Below are positions 7,983-16,876 of a stretch of 64,000 bases of DNA, piece after piece. The stretch's first letter is position 1. Each line of letters begins with the position of its first letter. The notes beneath the pieces are model-generated. The model searched no databases. It was not told the DNA's origin and worked only from the letters and a program-made list of their open reading frames with translations. The position numbers were made by a program, and so were the translations under genes. Source of the DNA: JAJTHJ01 sp046316025 (GTDB lineage Bacteria; Pseudomonadota; Gammaproteobacteria; Burkholderiales; Burkholderiaceae_F); NCBI GenBank assembly GCA_046316025.1, contig JBKCXU010000078.1, positions 1 through 64,000 on the forward strand, written 5' to 3'.

Positions 7983-10865
7983 ATGGCCGACGCCGACAAG
8001 AAGCCGGCCGCCGATCCGGCGACCCGCAAGTACCCGCTGAACCTGCCCGATACGCCGTTTCCGATGCGCGGCGATCTGCCCCGCCGCGAGCCGCAGTGGA
8101 TCGCCGACTGGGATCGCCGCGATGTCTACGCCGCGATCCGCGCTGCGCGCGCGGGGGCGCCCAAGTTCGTGCTGCACGATGGGCCGCCTTACGCCAACAA
8201 CGACCTGCATCTGGGCCACGCGGTCAACAAGATCCTGAAAGACGCGATCAACAAGTCGAAGATCCTGGCCGGCTTCGACGGTGTCTACGTGCCGGGCTGG
8301 GACTGCCACGGCATGCCGATCGAGGTGGAGATCGAAAAGCGCCACGGCCGCGGCCTGCCGCGCGACGAGGTGCAGGCCAAGGCGCGCGCCTACGCGGAAG
8401 AGCAGATCGCCCGCCAGATGAAGGACTTCAAGCGGCTGGGCGTGCTGGGCGACTGGCGCAACCACTACCGGACGATGAACTTCAAGGCCGAGGCCGACGA
8501 GATCCGCGCGCTCGGGCGGATGCTGGAACGCGGCTTCGTCTACCGCGGGTTGAAGCCCGTGAACTGGTGCTTCGACTGCAATTCGGCGCTCGCCGAGGCG
8601 GAAGTCGAGTACATGGACAAGAAGACGCCGGCCATCGACGTCGCGTTCCCGCTGGCCGCGGACGATGAAGCCAAGGTCGCCGCCGCGTTTGGCGTGGCGG
8701 CACTCGGCAAGCCGACCGCCACCGCGATCTGGACCACCACGCCGTGGACGATCCCGGCCAACCAGGCGCTCAACTTCCACCCCGACTTCACCTACGCCTT
8801 GGTGGACTGCGGCGACCGGCTGCTGATCCTCGCGCGCGATCTAGTGGAAAGCTGTCTCGCGCGCTACGGCCTCAAGGGCCGCGTGCTGGCCGAGTGCAAG
8901 GGCGCGGCGCTGGAACGGGTGCGCTTTGTCCACCCGCTCGCCTCGCTCGACGCGGGCTTCCAGCGTTACTCGCCGGTCTACCTCGGCACCTATGTGACCG
9001 CGGACGCCGGCACGGGGATCGTGCATTCCTCGCCCGCCTATGGCGTGGAGGACTTCGACTCCTGCAAGTCCTACGGGATGACGGATGAGCAGATCCTGAA
9101 CCCCGTGCAAGGTGATGGGCACTATCGCGCGGACTTCCCGCTCTTTGGCGGGCTAAAAATCTGGGATGCCAACCCAAAGATCGTCGATGCGCTGCGTGTG
9201 GCCGGCAGCCTGCTGCACGCCGAAACGCAAGACCACAGCTACATGCACTGCTGGCGGCACAAGACGCCGCTCATTTACCGCGCAGCGCTGCAATGGTTCG
9301 TGCGGATGGATGGCGCCACCCGCGCCACCGCCGGCGTGATGCAAACCGAGACGGTCGGCGCGACGCTGCGGCAAACAGCCTTGCACGCGATCGAGGCGAC
9401 GAGCTTTTACCCGTCCTGGGGCAAGGCGCGGCTGCACGGGATGATCGCCAACCGGCCCGACTGGTGCATCTCGCGCCAGCGCAATTGGGGCGTGCCGCTG
9501 CCGTTCTTTCTTCACCAGGCCACGGGCGAGCTGCATCCGCGCACGCTTGAGTTGCTGGAACTGGCCGCGCAGAAAGTTGAGGCGGGCGGCATCGAAGCCT
9601 GGTCGAAAGCCAAGGTCGAGGACTTTCTGCCCGCCGACGAGGCCGAGCAGTACGCCAAGACCAACGACATCCTGGACGTGTGGTTCGACTCCGGCACCAC
9701 GCACCGCACAGTGATGCGCGGATCGCACGCGGCCGAGCTTGCCTACCCGGCCGACCTGTATCTGGAAGGCTCGGACCAGCACCGCGGGTGGTTCCATTCG
9801 TCGCTCCTCACCGGTTGTGCCTTGGACGGTCGCGCCCCCTACAAAGCCCTGCTGACGCACGGCTTCACAGTCGATCCGCAGGGCCGCAAGATGAGCAAGT
9901 CGCTCGGCAACGTGATCCGGCCGCAGGAGGTCAGCGACAAGCTGGGCGCGGAGATCATCCGCCTGTGGGTAGCGAGCACCGATTACAGCGGCGAGCTGTC
10001 GATTGGCGACGAGACTCTCAAGCGCGTCGTCGAGAGTTACCGCCGCATCCGCAATACGCTGCGCTTCCTGCTTGCCAACACCAGCGACTTCGACCCCGCG
10101 CGGGACGGCGTGCCGGTCGATGCGCTGCTGGAGATCGACCGCTACGCGCTGGCGCTGACCGCGCAGGTGCAGGCCGAAGCGCTCGCCTGCTACGAGCGTT
10201 ACGAGTTCCACCCGGTGATGGCGCGGCTCTCAACCTTCTGCTCGGAAGACCTGGGCGCGTTCTACCTCGACATCCTGAAAGACCGGCTGTACACAACCGC
10301 GCCCAACTCGCCCGCGCGCCGCTCGGCGCAGACCGCGCTGTGGCACATCACCGCGAGCCTGCTGCGGCTCTTTGCACCCTTCCTGTCGTTTACCGCCGAA
10401 GAGGCGTTTGCGATCTTCAGCCCCAACAAAGCCGGCACGATCTTCGCGGAGACCTATCACCGGCTGCCGGCGGTGGCGGGCGCCGAGGCGCTGCTCGCCA
10501 AGTGGAGCGCCGTCCGCACGGTGCGCGCGGAAGTCGCCAAGGCCATCGAGGCGCAGCGCGAGGCGGGCAAGCTCGGCTCCTCGCTGCAAGCCGAGGTCGA
10601 TCTGCATCTGGCCGGCGACCGCCATGCGCTGCTCGCCACGGTGGGCGAGGACTTGAAGTTCGTGCTGATCGTCAGCCGCGCCACGCTGCACCGCACAGCC
10701 AGCGAATCCGATGAGAAGATCGCCGTCGCCGCCAGCCCGCACAAGAAGTGCGACCGCTGCTGGCACTGGCGCGCGGATGTCGGCAGCCACGCGGAGCACC
10801 CTGCCCTCTGCGGCCGCTGCTTGAGCAACCTCTTCGGCAGCGGCGAAGCGCGCCAAGTGGCCTGA
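7983..10865 (+). CDS. ileS: Isoleucyl-tRNA synthetase
   Basis: A 960-residue class I synthetase that charges tRNA-Ile. The HIGH-type motif is in PPYANNDLHLGHAVNKIL and the KMSKS motif in KMSKSLGNV. The editing domain lies between, with TTPWTIPANQALN. The C-terminal zinc finger is CDRCWHWR...CGRC. The ATG at 7983 was chosen because AGGAGAG precedes it by about 7 nt and the protein then begins close to the usual N-terminus. It is followed two bases later by lspA, the usual ileS-lspA operon. Confidence 0.98.
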   Translation: MADADKKPAADPATRKYPLNLPDTPFPMRGDLPRREPQWIADWDRRDVYAAIRAARAGAPKFVLHDGPPYANNDLHLGHAVNKILKDAINKSKILAGFDGVYVPGWDCHGMPIEVEIEKRHGRGLPRDEVQAKARAYAEEQIARQMKDFKRLGVLGDWRNHYRTMNFKAEADEIRALGRMLERGFVYRGLKPVNWCFDCNSALAEAEVEYMDKKTPAIDVAFPLAADDEAKVAAAFGVAALGKPTATAIWTTTPWTIPANQALNFHPDFTYALVDCGDRLLILARDLVESCLARYGLKGRVLAECKGAALERVRFVHPLASLDAGFQRYSPVYLGTYVTADAGTGIVHSSPAYGVEDFDSCKSYGMTDEQILNPVQGDGHYRADFPLFGGLKIWDANPKIVDALRVAGSLLHAETQDHSYMHCWRHKTPLIYRAALQWFVRMDGATRATAGVMQTETVGATLRQTALHAIEATSFYPSWGKARLHGMIANRPDWCISRQRNWGVPLPFFLHQATGELHPRTLELLELAAQKVEAGGIEAWSKAKVEDFLPADEAEQYAKTNDILDVWFDSGTTHRTVMRGSHAAELAYPADLYLEGSDQHRGWFHSSLLTGCALDGRAPYKALLTHGFTVDPQGRKMSKSLGNVIRPQEVSDKLGAEIIRLWVASTDYSGELSIGDETLKRVVESYRRIRNTLRFLLANTSDFDPARDGVPVDALLEIDRYALALTAQVQAEALACYERYEFHPVMARLSTFCSEDLGAFYLDILKDRLYTTAPNSPARRSAQTALWHITASLLRLFAPFLSFTAEEAFAIFSPNKAGTIFAETYHRLPAVAGAEALLAKWSAVRTVRAEVAKAIEAQREAGKLGSSLQAEVDLHLAGDRHALLATVGEDLKFVLIVSRATLHRTASESDEKIAVAASPHKKCDRCWHWRADVGSHAEHPALCGRCLSNLFGSGEARQVA

Positions 10866-10866
10866 T

Positions 10867-11367
10867 ATGCCGTTTGCCAAACCCAAGACCTGGACCCAGC
10901 GCTTGCTGCCCTGGTTGGCGCTGGCGCTTGCCGTGATCCTCGCGGACCAGGCGACCAAGATCGTCGTCGAGCGGACGTTCAACTACGGCGACTCGATCGC
11001 GGTGACGAGCTTCTTCAATCTGGTGCTCGTCTACAACAAGGGCGCGGCGTTCAGCTTTCTTGCCGGCGCCGGCGGCTGGCAGGACGAGTTTCTGACCGCA
11101 GTCGGCATCGGCGCGTCGATCTTCATCGTCTACCTGCTGGCGCGGCACGGCCACCAGAAGCTCTTCTCGCTGGCGCTGGCGCTGATCCTCGGCGGCGCGA
11201 TCGGCAACGTGATCGACCGCATCGCCTACGGCCACGTGATCGACTTCCTCGACTTCCACTGGCGCGGCTGGCATTGGCCGGCGTTCAATCTGGCGGATTC
11301 GGCCATCGTCATCGGCGCGGCGCTGCTGATCCTGGACGAACTGTTGCGGGTGCGGCGGGCGAAGTGA
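10867..11367 (+). CDS. lspA: Lipoprotein signal peptidase (signal peptidase II)
   Basis: A 166-residue inner-membrane aspartic protease with four predicted transmembrane segments; it cleaves prolipoproteins before the lipid-modified Cys. Signatures are ILADQATKIVVE, VYNKGAAFSFL, LGGAIGNVIDRIAYGHVIDFL (first catalytic Asp) and FNLADSAIVIGA (second Asp). It starts immediately after ileS. Potential substrates in this window include the lipobox-bearing protein at 42904. Confidence 0.97.
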   Translation: MPFAKPKTWTQRLLPWLALALAVILADQATKIVVERTFNYGDSIAVTSFFNLVLVYNKGAAFSFLAGAGGWQDEFLTAVGIGASIFIVYLLARHGHQKLFSLALALILGGAIGNVIDRIAYGHVIDFLDFHWRGWHWPAFNLADSAIVIGAALLILDELLRVRRAK

Positions 11368-11458
11368 CTGTCGCCCCGGCCTGCGCCCATGAGCGTTAAC
11401 TCAAGGGGAGCCGCGGCCAGTCGCGGCGCCCAATTGCCCACCCGTGGCCTCCGGCACC

Positions 11459-11509
11459 ACTCTCTCCCACTGATGCGGGAGAGGGGCCAGGGGTGAGGGC
11501 AAGGGGTCT
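11459..11509. repeat. Dispersed palindromic repeat (CTCTCCC...GGGAGAGG type)
   Basis: CTCTCCCACTGATGCGGGAGAGG forms a hairpin and is followed by CAGGGGTGAGGG, a common composition of small intergenic repeats in betaproteobacteria. A relative is present at 31050-31101. It lies between lspA and coaBC. Confidence 0.5.
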
Positions 11510-11596
11510 TCACTCCCGGACGAAAGCAAGTTGACGCCTATGAGGCTGCACTGGGGCAACGACGCGGTTGTGCCGAGTTGGAATAAGCTCCCCACC

Positions 11597-12790
11597 ATGG
11601 ACCTCGCCGACAAAAAGCTCATCCTCGGCATCACCGGCGGCGTCGCCGCCTACAAGGCTTGCGAACTGGCGCGCCGGCTGCAAGACGCCGGCGCCAGCGT
11701 GCAGGCGGTGATGACGCCGGGGGCGTTGCAGTTCGTCACTGCCACCACGCTGCAAGCGCTGACCGGCAAGCCGGTGTTCACCGATCAATGGGGCGAGCAA
11801 GGCGCGCGCGTGGACAACGCGATGCCGCATATCGACCTTACGCGCGGCGCGGACGCCATCGTGGTCGCACCCGCCACCGCACACTTCATCGCGCAGCTTG
11901 CGCACGGATTGGCGGACGATCTGCTGTCCACGCTGGCGCTGGCCCGCGCCTGCCCGCTGCTGGTCGCCCCGGCGATGAACGTGGAGATGTGGACCCACCC
12001 CGCCACACAACGCAACGTGGCGCATATCGCCGCCGACGGGGTACGCGTGCTCGGCCCCGCCGCCGGCGGGCAGGCCTGCGGCGAGACCGGCATGGGGCGG
12101 ATGCTGGAGCCGGCGCAGCTGCTGGAAGAGATCGTCGCCTTCTTCCAGCCCAAGCTGCTGGCCGGCCGCCGCGTGCTGCTGACGGCCGGGCCGACCTTCG
12201 AGCCGATCGACCCGGTGCGCGGCATCACCAATCTTTCGTCCGGCAAGATGGGCTTCGCACTGGCCCGCGCGGCGCGCGAGGCGGGCGCGGCGGTGACGGT
12301 CGTGGCCGGGCCGACGACACTCGCCACGCCGCTGGGTGTGAGGCGCATCGACGTGCAGACCGCGCGGCAGATGCACGACGCGGTGCTGGCCGAGGTCGCC
12401 GCCAACGACATCTTCATCGCTGTGGCGGCCGTGGCCGATTGGCGTGTGGCCAACGCGAGCGCCAGCAAGATCAAGAAGGCCGAGAACGCCGCGCCGCCTG
12501 CGCTCGCCTTCGAAACCAACCCGGACATATTGAAGACAGTCGCCGCGCTGCCGCGTGCGCCCTTCTGCGTCGGCTTCGCGGCAGAAAGCGACGCGGTGCT
12601 CGCCAACGCGCAGGCCAAGCGCGCCGCCAAGGGCGTGCCACTGCTGTTGGCCAACCGGGCGCAGGACGCGCTGGGCAACGACGAGTCCGAACTGCATCTG
12701 ATCGACGCCCAGGGCGCCACCGCCCTGCCCCGCGCCGACAAGCTCACGCAGGCGCGGCGGATCGTCGCGGCCATTGCGCAGCGGTCATGA
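11597..12790 (+). CDS. coaBC: Bifunctional phosphopantothenoylcysteine decarboxylase/phosphopantothenate-cysteine ligase
   Basis: A 397-residue CoA-biosynthesis enzyme. The N-terminal FMN-dependent decarboxylase shows LGITGGVAAYKACELARRL, the PAMNVEMW motif with the active-site Asn, and the flexible-loop Cys in GGQACGETGMGRM. The C-terminal ligase shows LTAGPTFEPIDPVRGITN and the KIKK loop. I selected the ATG at 11597 because the conserved protein begins there; an in-frame ATG further upstream adds non-conserved residues. It overlaps the next gene by ATGA. Confidence 0.95.
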   Translation: MDLADKKLILGITGGVAAYKACELARRLQDAGASVQAVMTPGALQFVTATTLQALTGKPVFTDQWGEQGARVDNAMPHIDLTRGADAIVVAPATAHFIAQLAHGLADDLLSTLALARACPLLVAPAMNVEMWTHPATQRNVAHIAADGVRVLGPAAGGQACGETGMGRMLEPAQLLEEIVAFFQPKLLAGRRVLLTAGPTFEPIDPVRGITNLSSGKMGFALARAAREAGAAVTVVAGPTTLATPLGVRRIDVQTARQMHDAVLAEVAANDIFIAVAAVADWRVANASASKIKKAENAAPPALAFETNPDILKTVAALPRAPFCVGFAAESDAVLANAQAKRAAKGVPLLLANRAQDALGNDESELHLIDAQGATALPRADKLTQARRIVAAIAQRS

Positions 12791-13167
12791 ACAACGTCGG
12801 CGGCGAACCGGCGGGCGGCGACTTCGTCGCCTTTCTGGAGCAGTTGCAAAAGCGCCAGTTGCGCGCACTCGCCGCGCCGCACCGGCCCGTCGCGCCCGCT
12901 AACGTCAAGAAGTCCGCGCTCAGCAGCGGCGAGGTGCACAAGCCGCTGACGCAGGGGGAGGCCGATGCGCTGCTGCGCCAGCTGGAGGCCGAAGACGCCG
13001 CCAAGCGCAAGCTGCCCGGCCTGTTCGCCTTGCTGATGGGTGCGATCGGCGTGGTAGCGCTGGCCTTTGGCGCGATCGACGGCTTCAATCTGGTGTTGAT
13101 CGTCGTCGGCGCCTGGCTGCTGCTGCGCGCCGGCCGCTCGGTCGTGCGGGCGCTCCAGGGGGCGTAG
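12787..13167 (+). CDS. Small membrane protein of unknown function
   Basis: 126 residues. The first about 75 are charged and hydrophilic with Glu/Lys/Arg-rich helices (FLEQLQKRQLRAL, EADALLRQLEAEDAAKRK). Then come two adjacent hydrophobic segments (about 78-96 and 100-116) and a short basic tail. It is translationally coupled to coaBC (ATGA overlap) and ends 2 bp before dut, so it belongs to a coaBC-dut transcription unit. I do not recognise the family. Confidence 0.75.
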   Translation: MNNVGGEPAGGDFVAFLEQLQKRQLRALAAPHRPVAPANVKKSALSSGEVHKPLTQGEADALLRQLEAEDAAKRKLPGLFALLMGAIGVVALAFGAIDGFNLVLIVVGAWLLLRAGRSVVRALQGA

Positions 13168-13169
13168 CC

Positions 13170-13616
13170 GTGCAACTGGATGTGCGCATCCTCGACGCGC
13201 GGCTGCACGAGAGCCTGCCGCAGTACGCCACCGCCGGCGCGGCCGGGCTGGACTTGCGCGCCTGCGTCGAGGCGCCGCTGACCCTCGCCCCGGGCGCCAC
13301 ACAGTTGTTGCCCACCGGCATGGCGATCCATCTGGCCGACCCCGGCTATGCGGCGGTGATCCTGCCGCGCTCGGGTCTCGGCCACAAGCACGGCATCGTG
13401 CTCGGCAATCTGGTCGGGCTGATCGATTCCGACTACCAGGGGCAGTTGATGGTTTCCGCGTGGAACCGCAGTGACAGCGCGTACACGATCCAGCCGCTGG
13501 AGCGCATCGCGCAACTGGTGATCGTGCCGGTTGTGCAGGCGCGGCTCAACATCGTCGAGGAATTCTCCGCCAGTGATCGCGGCTCCGGCGGTTTCGGCAG
13601 CACCGGCGTCGCCTGA
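13170..13616 (+). CDS. dut: Deoxyuridine 5'-triphosphate nucleotidohydrolase
   Basis: A 148-residue trimeric dUTPase converting dUTP to dUMP and PPi, limiting uracil in DNA. All five motifs are visible: AGLDLRA, PRSGLGHKHG, GNLVGLIDSDYQG, ERIAQLVIVP and the C-terminal RGSGGFGSTG arm. The start is GTG at 13170, two bases after the preceding stop. Its usual partner coaBC is one gene upstream. Confidence 0.97.
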   Translation: MQLDVRILDARLHESLPQYATAGAAGLDLRACVEAPLTLAPGATQLLPTGMAIHLADPGYAAVILPRSGLGHKHGIVLGNLVGLIDSDYQGQLMVSAWNRSDSAYTIQPLERIAQLVIVPVVQARLNIVEEFSASDRGSGGFGSTGVA

Positions 13617-14313
13617 TGCTGCTGCGCGCCGGCTGCGGGCGCGCTTCGGTTGGTGTGCGGACTTCGACGGGCTGCCCGGCCCGCGCGGCCTCCCGATCGT
13701 GTGCCCGCAAACCTCGAACTCAAGCTTCCTGGTTGCTCTGCCCGGTGAATGGGCGAGCGGGCTCCCGCTGCGTTTCGTCCACGAGGAGTCGCTCTTCCGC
13801 GGCTTCACCGGCGCCACGCTGGACCGGCTGAGCCGGTTCTGGGGTGGGCGGCCGGTAGATCGCGAGCATTCGAGCCGCGCGGTCGAGCCACCGGCACAAC
13901 GGACTCAGTGCGAGCCCGCGGCGCCGATTCGCGCTGTCACCCGAGTGCACATGCCGCCGCGCCCGCTATTGGCGTTAGGGCTTCGACCCCGCGCGCGGCG
14001 GCTCGATCCGCCGGTTGGCCTCGCCACCATCGAGTACGACCGCAAGCGGTACCGCGTGCGCGAACTCATGCACGCCGCCCGAGGAGAAAACCGCCGACCT
14101 CGCCCGCCTGCGCGCCATCTAGGCGGGCAAGCGGGGCTTGCGACCGGCGCTCGCCGGCCCGATCGCCTTCCGCCCGCGCGCAGAGTCGCGCCGCGGCCAC
14201 CTTGGTGTGCGCCAGCGCTTTGCCGGGGCGCGGCGACCGGTTAAGCTCGCATTCGCTCACACCGAGCCGGCGCGTACCTCCCCACGCACCGACCATCGAC
14301 CAAGGAGACTTTC
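13617..14313. other. 697-bp stretch without a supportable gene
   Basis: The + strand is open in one frame from inside dut to 14244, but the translation has no recognised motif and is Arg/Pro-rich, as expected from G+C-rich noncoding DNA. A short piece (IEYDRKRYRVREL, about 14029-14067) faintly resembles the C-terminal part of IS5-type transposases, which is too weak to name. AAGGAGA at 14302-14308 is the ribosome-binding site of the following cytochrome gene. Confidence 0.4.
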
Positions 14314-14625
14314 GTGTTCCGATCCTTAATGCTGGCGGCCTTGCTGGCCGCCGCGGGTGTCGCGCAAGCGCAGAGCGACCCCAACCTCGGCCGCAATCTC
14401 GCGGCCACCTGCGCCAACTGCCACGGCACCGATGGCGTGTCCGCCGGCGGCAACGAGTCGCTGGCCGGCGTGCCGAAAGCCGAGCTCGTGCAAAAGATGA
14501 ACGATTTCCGCAACGGCAAGAAGCCGGCGACGATCATGCATCAGTTGTCCAAGGGCTATACCGAGCCACAAATCGAAGCAGTGGCCGCCTGGTTCGCCGC
14601 GCAGCCGAAGCCAACGGCCAAATAG
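14314..14625 (+). CDS. fccA: Class I cytochrome c, probable cytochrome subunit of flavocytochrome c
   Basis: 103 residues with an N-terminal signal peptide (LMLAALLAAAGVAQA) and one heme site, CANCHG (about residues 31-36), with a later Met as possible axial ligand (TIMHQL). It starts at GTG with AAGGAGA eight bases upstream. It precedes the FAD subunit by 12 bp; together they match flavocytochrome c-sulfide dehydrogenase (FccAB/SoxEF), which oxidises sulfide in the periplasm and passes electrons to cytochrome c. The monoheme small subunit resembles SoxE-type partners more than diheme FccA. The symbol is by context. Confidence 0.75.
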   Translation: MFRSLMLAALLAAAGVAQAQSDPNLGRNLAATCANCHGTDGVSAGGNESLAGVPKAELVQKMNDFRNGKKPATIMHQLSKGYTEPQIEAVAAWFAAQPKPTAK

Positions 14626-14637
14626 GGGGAGACGACG

Positions 14638-15921
14638 ATGCAACGACGCGAACTTTTGAAGGTGCTCGGCGCCGGCTCGGCACTGGCGGCGCTGGGCGGC
14701 TGCGCCACGATGGGCGAGGACGGCAAGGCCGGCCGCGTGGTGGTGATCGGCGGCGGCTACGCCGGCGCGACCGCGGCCAAGTACATCCGCATGTGGAGCG
14801 GCGGGCAGGTCGCGGTGACGGTGATCGAGCCGCGCGAGAAGTTCATTTCCTGCCCGATGTCGAACCTCGTGATCGGCGGCAGCAAGACGCTGGATTACGT
14901 CACGCAGTCGTACGAGTTCCTGCCCAAGCGCTGGGGCATCCAGTGGGTGCGCGACACCGCCACGCAGGTCGATACGGAGAAACGCACCGTGACCACGCTC
15001 GGCGGACAGACGATCGCCTACGACCGGCTGATCGTCGCGCCCGGCATCGACTTCATGTGGGAGACGATCCCGGCCGCGGCCAAGGGACCGAATGCGGTCA
15101 CCGACGTCGCGCCCAACGCCTGGCAGGCGGGACCGCAAACCGTGCAGCTGCGCAACCAGCTGGTGGCGATGGCCGACGGCGGCGTGGCGGCAATCACCAT
15201 CCCGCGCGCGCCCTACCGCTGCCCGCCGGGGCCGTACGAGCGCGCCTGCCAGATGGCCTGGTACTTCAAGAAAGCCAAGCCCAAGTCCAAGGTGCTGATC
15301 CTCGACGCCAACGAAGACGTGCAGTCCAAGAAGGCGCTCTTCATGAAGGTGTGGAACGAGGATTACAAGGGCATCGTCGAGTACCGGCCGAATCAGGCGC
15401 TGACCGACATCGACGTCAAGACGCGGACGCTGAAGTTCGAGACCAGCGACGATGTGCGCGCCGCGGTGGTCAACCTGATCCCGGCGCAGCGCGCCGGCAG
15501 CATCGCGCGGGCGGCGGGCACGATCACCGCCAACAACCGCTGGTGCGAGGTGGACTTTCTCACCTACGAGTCGGTTAAGGTCAAGAACGTGCACGTGCTG
15601 GGCGACTCGATCCAGATCGCCCCGGCGATGCCCAAGTCCGGCCACATGGCCAACCAGCAGGCCAAGGTCTGCGCGGCGGCGGTGGTGTCGCTGTTGACCG
15701 GCCAGCCGGTCAACGCCACGCCGGTGGTTAACAACACCTGCTACTCGATGACCACCGACGAAGACTCGGTGCACGTCGCCTCGGTGCACCAGTACGACGC
15801 CGCCAAGAAGACGATGCTGACCGTGCCCGGCTCGGGCGGCGTTTCGACCGCGCCGACGTCGCTAGAAGGCAAGTACGCGTTTGCCTGGGCGCTGAACATC
15901 TGGGCGGATACGCTCGGCTGA
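14638..15921 (+). CDS. fccB: Flavocytochrome c sulfide dehydrogenase, FAD subunit
   Basis: 427 residues. It begins MQRRELLKVLGAGSALAALGGC, a twin-arginine signal followed by a possible lipobox Cys. The FAD-binding GxGxxG is RVVVIGGGYAGATAAKYI. Redox-relevant cysteines are in KFISCPMSNL and APYRCPPGPYERAC. A flavin-binding C-terminal region with VLGDSIQIAPAMPKSGHMANQQAK follows. The protein acts in the periplasm as a sulfide:cytochrome c oxidoreductase. A strong terminator follows. Confidence 0.88.
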   Translation: MQRRELLKVLGAGSALAALGGCATMGEDGKAGRVVVIGGGYAGATAAKYIRMWSGGQVAVTVIEPREKFISCPMSNLVIGGSKTLDYVTQSYEFLPKRWGIQWVRDTATQVDTEKRTVTTLGGQTIAYDRLIVAPGIDFMWETIPAAAKGPNAVTDVAPNAWQAGPQTVQLRNQLVAMADGGVAAITIPRAPYRCPPGPYERACQMAWYFKKAKPKSKVLILDANEDVQSKKALFMKVWNEDYKGIVEYRPNQALTDIDVKTRTLKFETSDDVRAAVVNLIPAQRAGSIARAAGTITANNRWCEVDFLTYESVKVKNVHVLGDSIQIAPAMPKSGHMANQQAKVCAAAVVSLLTGQPVNATPVVNNTCYSMTTDEDSVHVASVHQYDAAKKTMLTVPGSGGVSTAPTSLEGKYAFAWALNIWADTLG

Positions 15922-15942
15922 TCCCGCACGGGCGTTGCGAGC

Positions 15943-15973
15943 AAAACGGCGGGCAGTGCCCGCCGTTTTGTTT
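15943..15973 (+). terminator. Rho-independent terminator after fccAB
   Basis: A perfect 12-bp stem, AAAACGGCGGGC (15943-15954), a 3-nt loop and its complement (15958-15969), followed by GTTTT. The A-run on the other side means it could also serve the minus-strand gene ending at 15989. Confidence 0.9.
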
Positions 15974-15988
15974 TGTCGCGCTTGTGGG

Positions 15989-16234
15989 TCAGAACGGCGA
16001 TCCGCCCTGCTCTTCGACGCCCTTTGCCGCGCGGTATGCGCCAAGCGCTCCGAGTAGCACGCCGACAACTATCAAGCGCACGGCGATCACGCGCTGCCCG
16101 TCTGCGCTCAAGAACTGCACCCGCCGATTAAAAGCGCCGAAACCTTGCACGGCAAGGACGGTGGAACCAATCGCTGCTGCGACTGCCACCGCGATGAACA
16201 ACACCCGCCTTAGTCCGCTCATCGACACTCCCAT
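15989..16234 (-). CDS. Small two-TM membrane protein of unknown function
   Basis: 81 residues (77 if the second Met at 16222 is used). Two hydrophobic segments (about 9-30 and 51-65) flank a polar middle with FNRRVQFLSADGQRVIAVR. There is no recognised family. It lies 17 bp downstream of the cytochrome c4 gene on the same strand and may be cotranscribed with it. Confidence 0.55.
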   Translation of the reverse strand: MGVSMSGLRRVLFIAVAVAAAIGSTVLAVQGFGAFNRRVQFLSADGQRVIAVRLIVVGVLLGALGAYRAAKGVEEQGGSPF

Positions 16235-16251
16235 GCGAACTCGCTCGCTCT

Positions 16252-16857
16252 CTACTTCTTTCCGGCCAGATACTCGGCCACCGCCTTGACCTCGAGTTCG
16301 GTCATCTTGGCCGCGACGGCGTGCATCACCTCGTTATCGTTGGTGCGCTCGCGCTTGTTGAACTGCTTGATCTGGTTTTCGATGTACAGCGCGTGCTGGC
16401 CGGCCAGCCGAGGCAGCGCGGCGGTGCCGCCGCCATCCGGGCCGTGGCAGGCGGCGCAGGCAGGCACGCCGGAGTAGCGGTTGCCCTTGGCGTACAGGTA
16501 GCGGCCGACGGCCATAAGGTCGGCGTCGGAAACGTCGTGCGCGCTGGCGGGTTTGGTCGCGTAGAAGGCGCCGAGGCTGACGAAGTCCGCCTCAGTCAGA
16601 TCCTTGACCATCGGCTGCATCGTCGAGGACTTGCGTGCGCCACTCTTGAAGTTCGCCAACTGCTTGGCGAGGTAGTTGGCGTTTTGCGCGGCGAGCTTGG
16701 GGAAGATCTCGCTGGAGCTTTCGCCATCGGCGCCGTGGCAGAGCACGCAGCCGCCATTGGCGATCTTCTTCGCACGCTCCAGATCGGGCGACGGGGCCTG
16801 CGCCGCGGCAATGCCGGCAGCAAGCGCAAGAGCGACGGCGACGGTGGCTTGCCTCAT
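16252..16857 (-). CDS. Cytochrome c4-type diheme cytochrome
   Basis: 201 residues with a signal peptide (AVALALAAGIAAAQA). Two homologous class I cytochrome domains each carry a heme site: CVLCHG (about 37-42) and CAACHG (about 131-136). Methionines STMQPM and EVMHAV are likely axial ligands. Length and internal duplication fit cytochrome c4, a periplasmic carrier to terminal oxidases. The ATG at 16857 is chosen because the signal peptide begins there. Confidence 0.9.
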   Translation of the reverse strand: MRQATVAVALALAAGIAAAQAPSPDLERAKKIANGGCVLCHGADGESSSEIFPKLAAQNANYLAKQLANFKSGARKSSTMQPMVKDLTEADFVSLGAFYATKPASAHDVSDADLMAVGRYLYAKGNRYSGVPACAACHGPDGGGTAALPRLAGQHALYIENQIKQFNKRERTNDNEVMHAVAAKMTELEVKAVAEYLAGKK

Positions 16858-16876
16858 GCGCCTTCCCTCCCGCGCG

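Noticed and set aside
13749..15578. A 609-codon + strand open frame covering the gap and most of fccB
   Set aside because: It is out of frame with fccA and fccB, which have clear heme and FAD motifs; the translation is Arg/Gly/Ala-rich noise.
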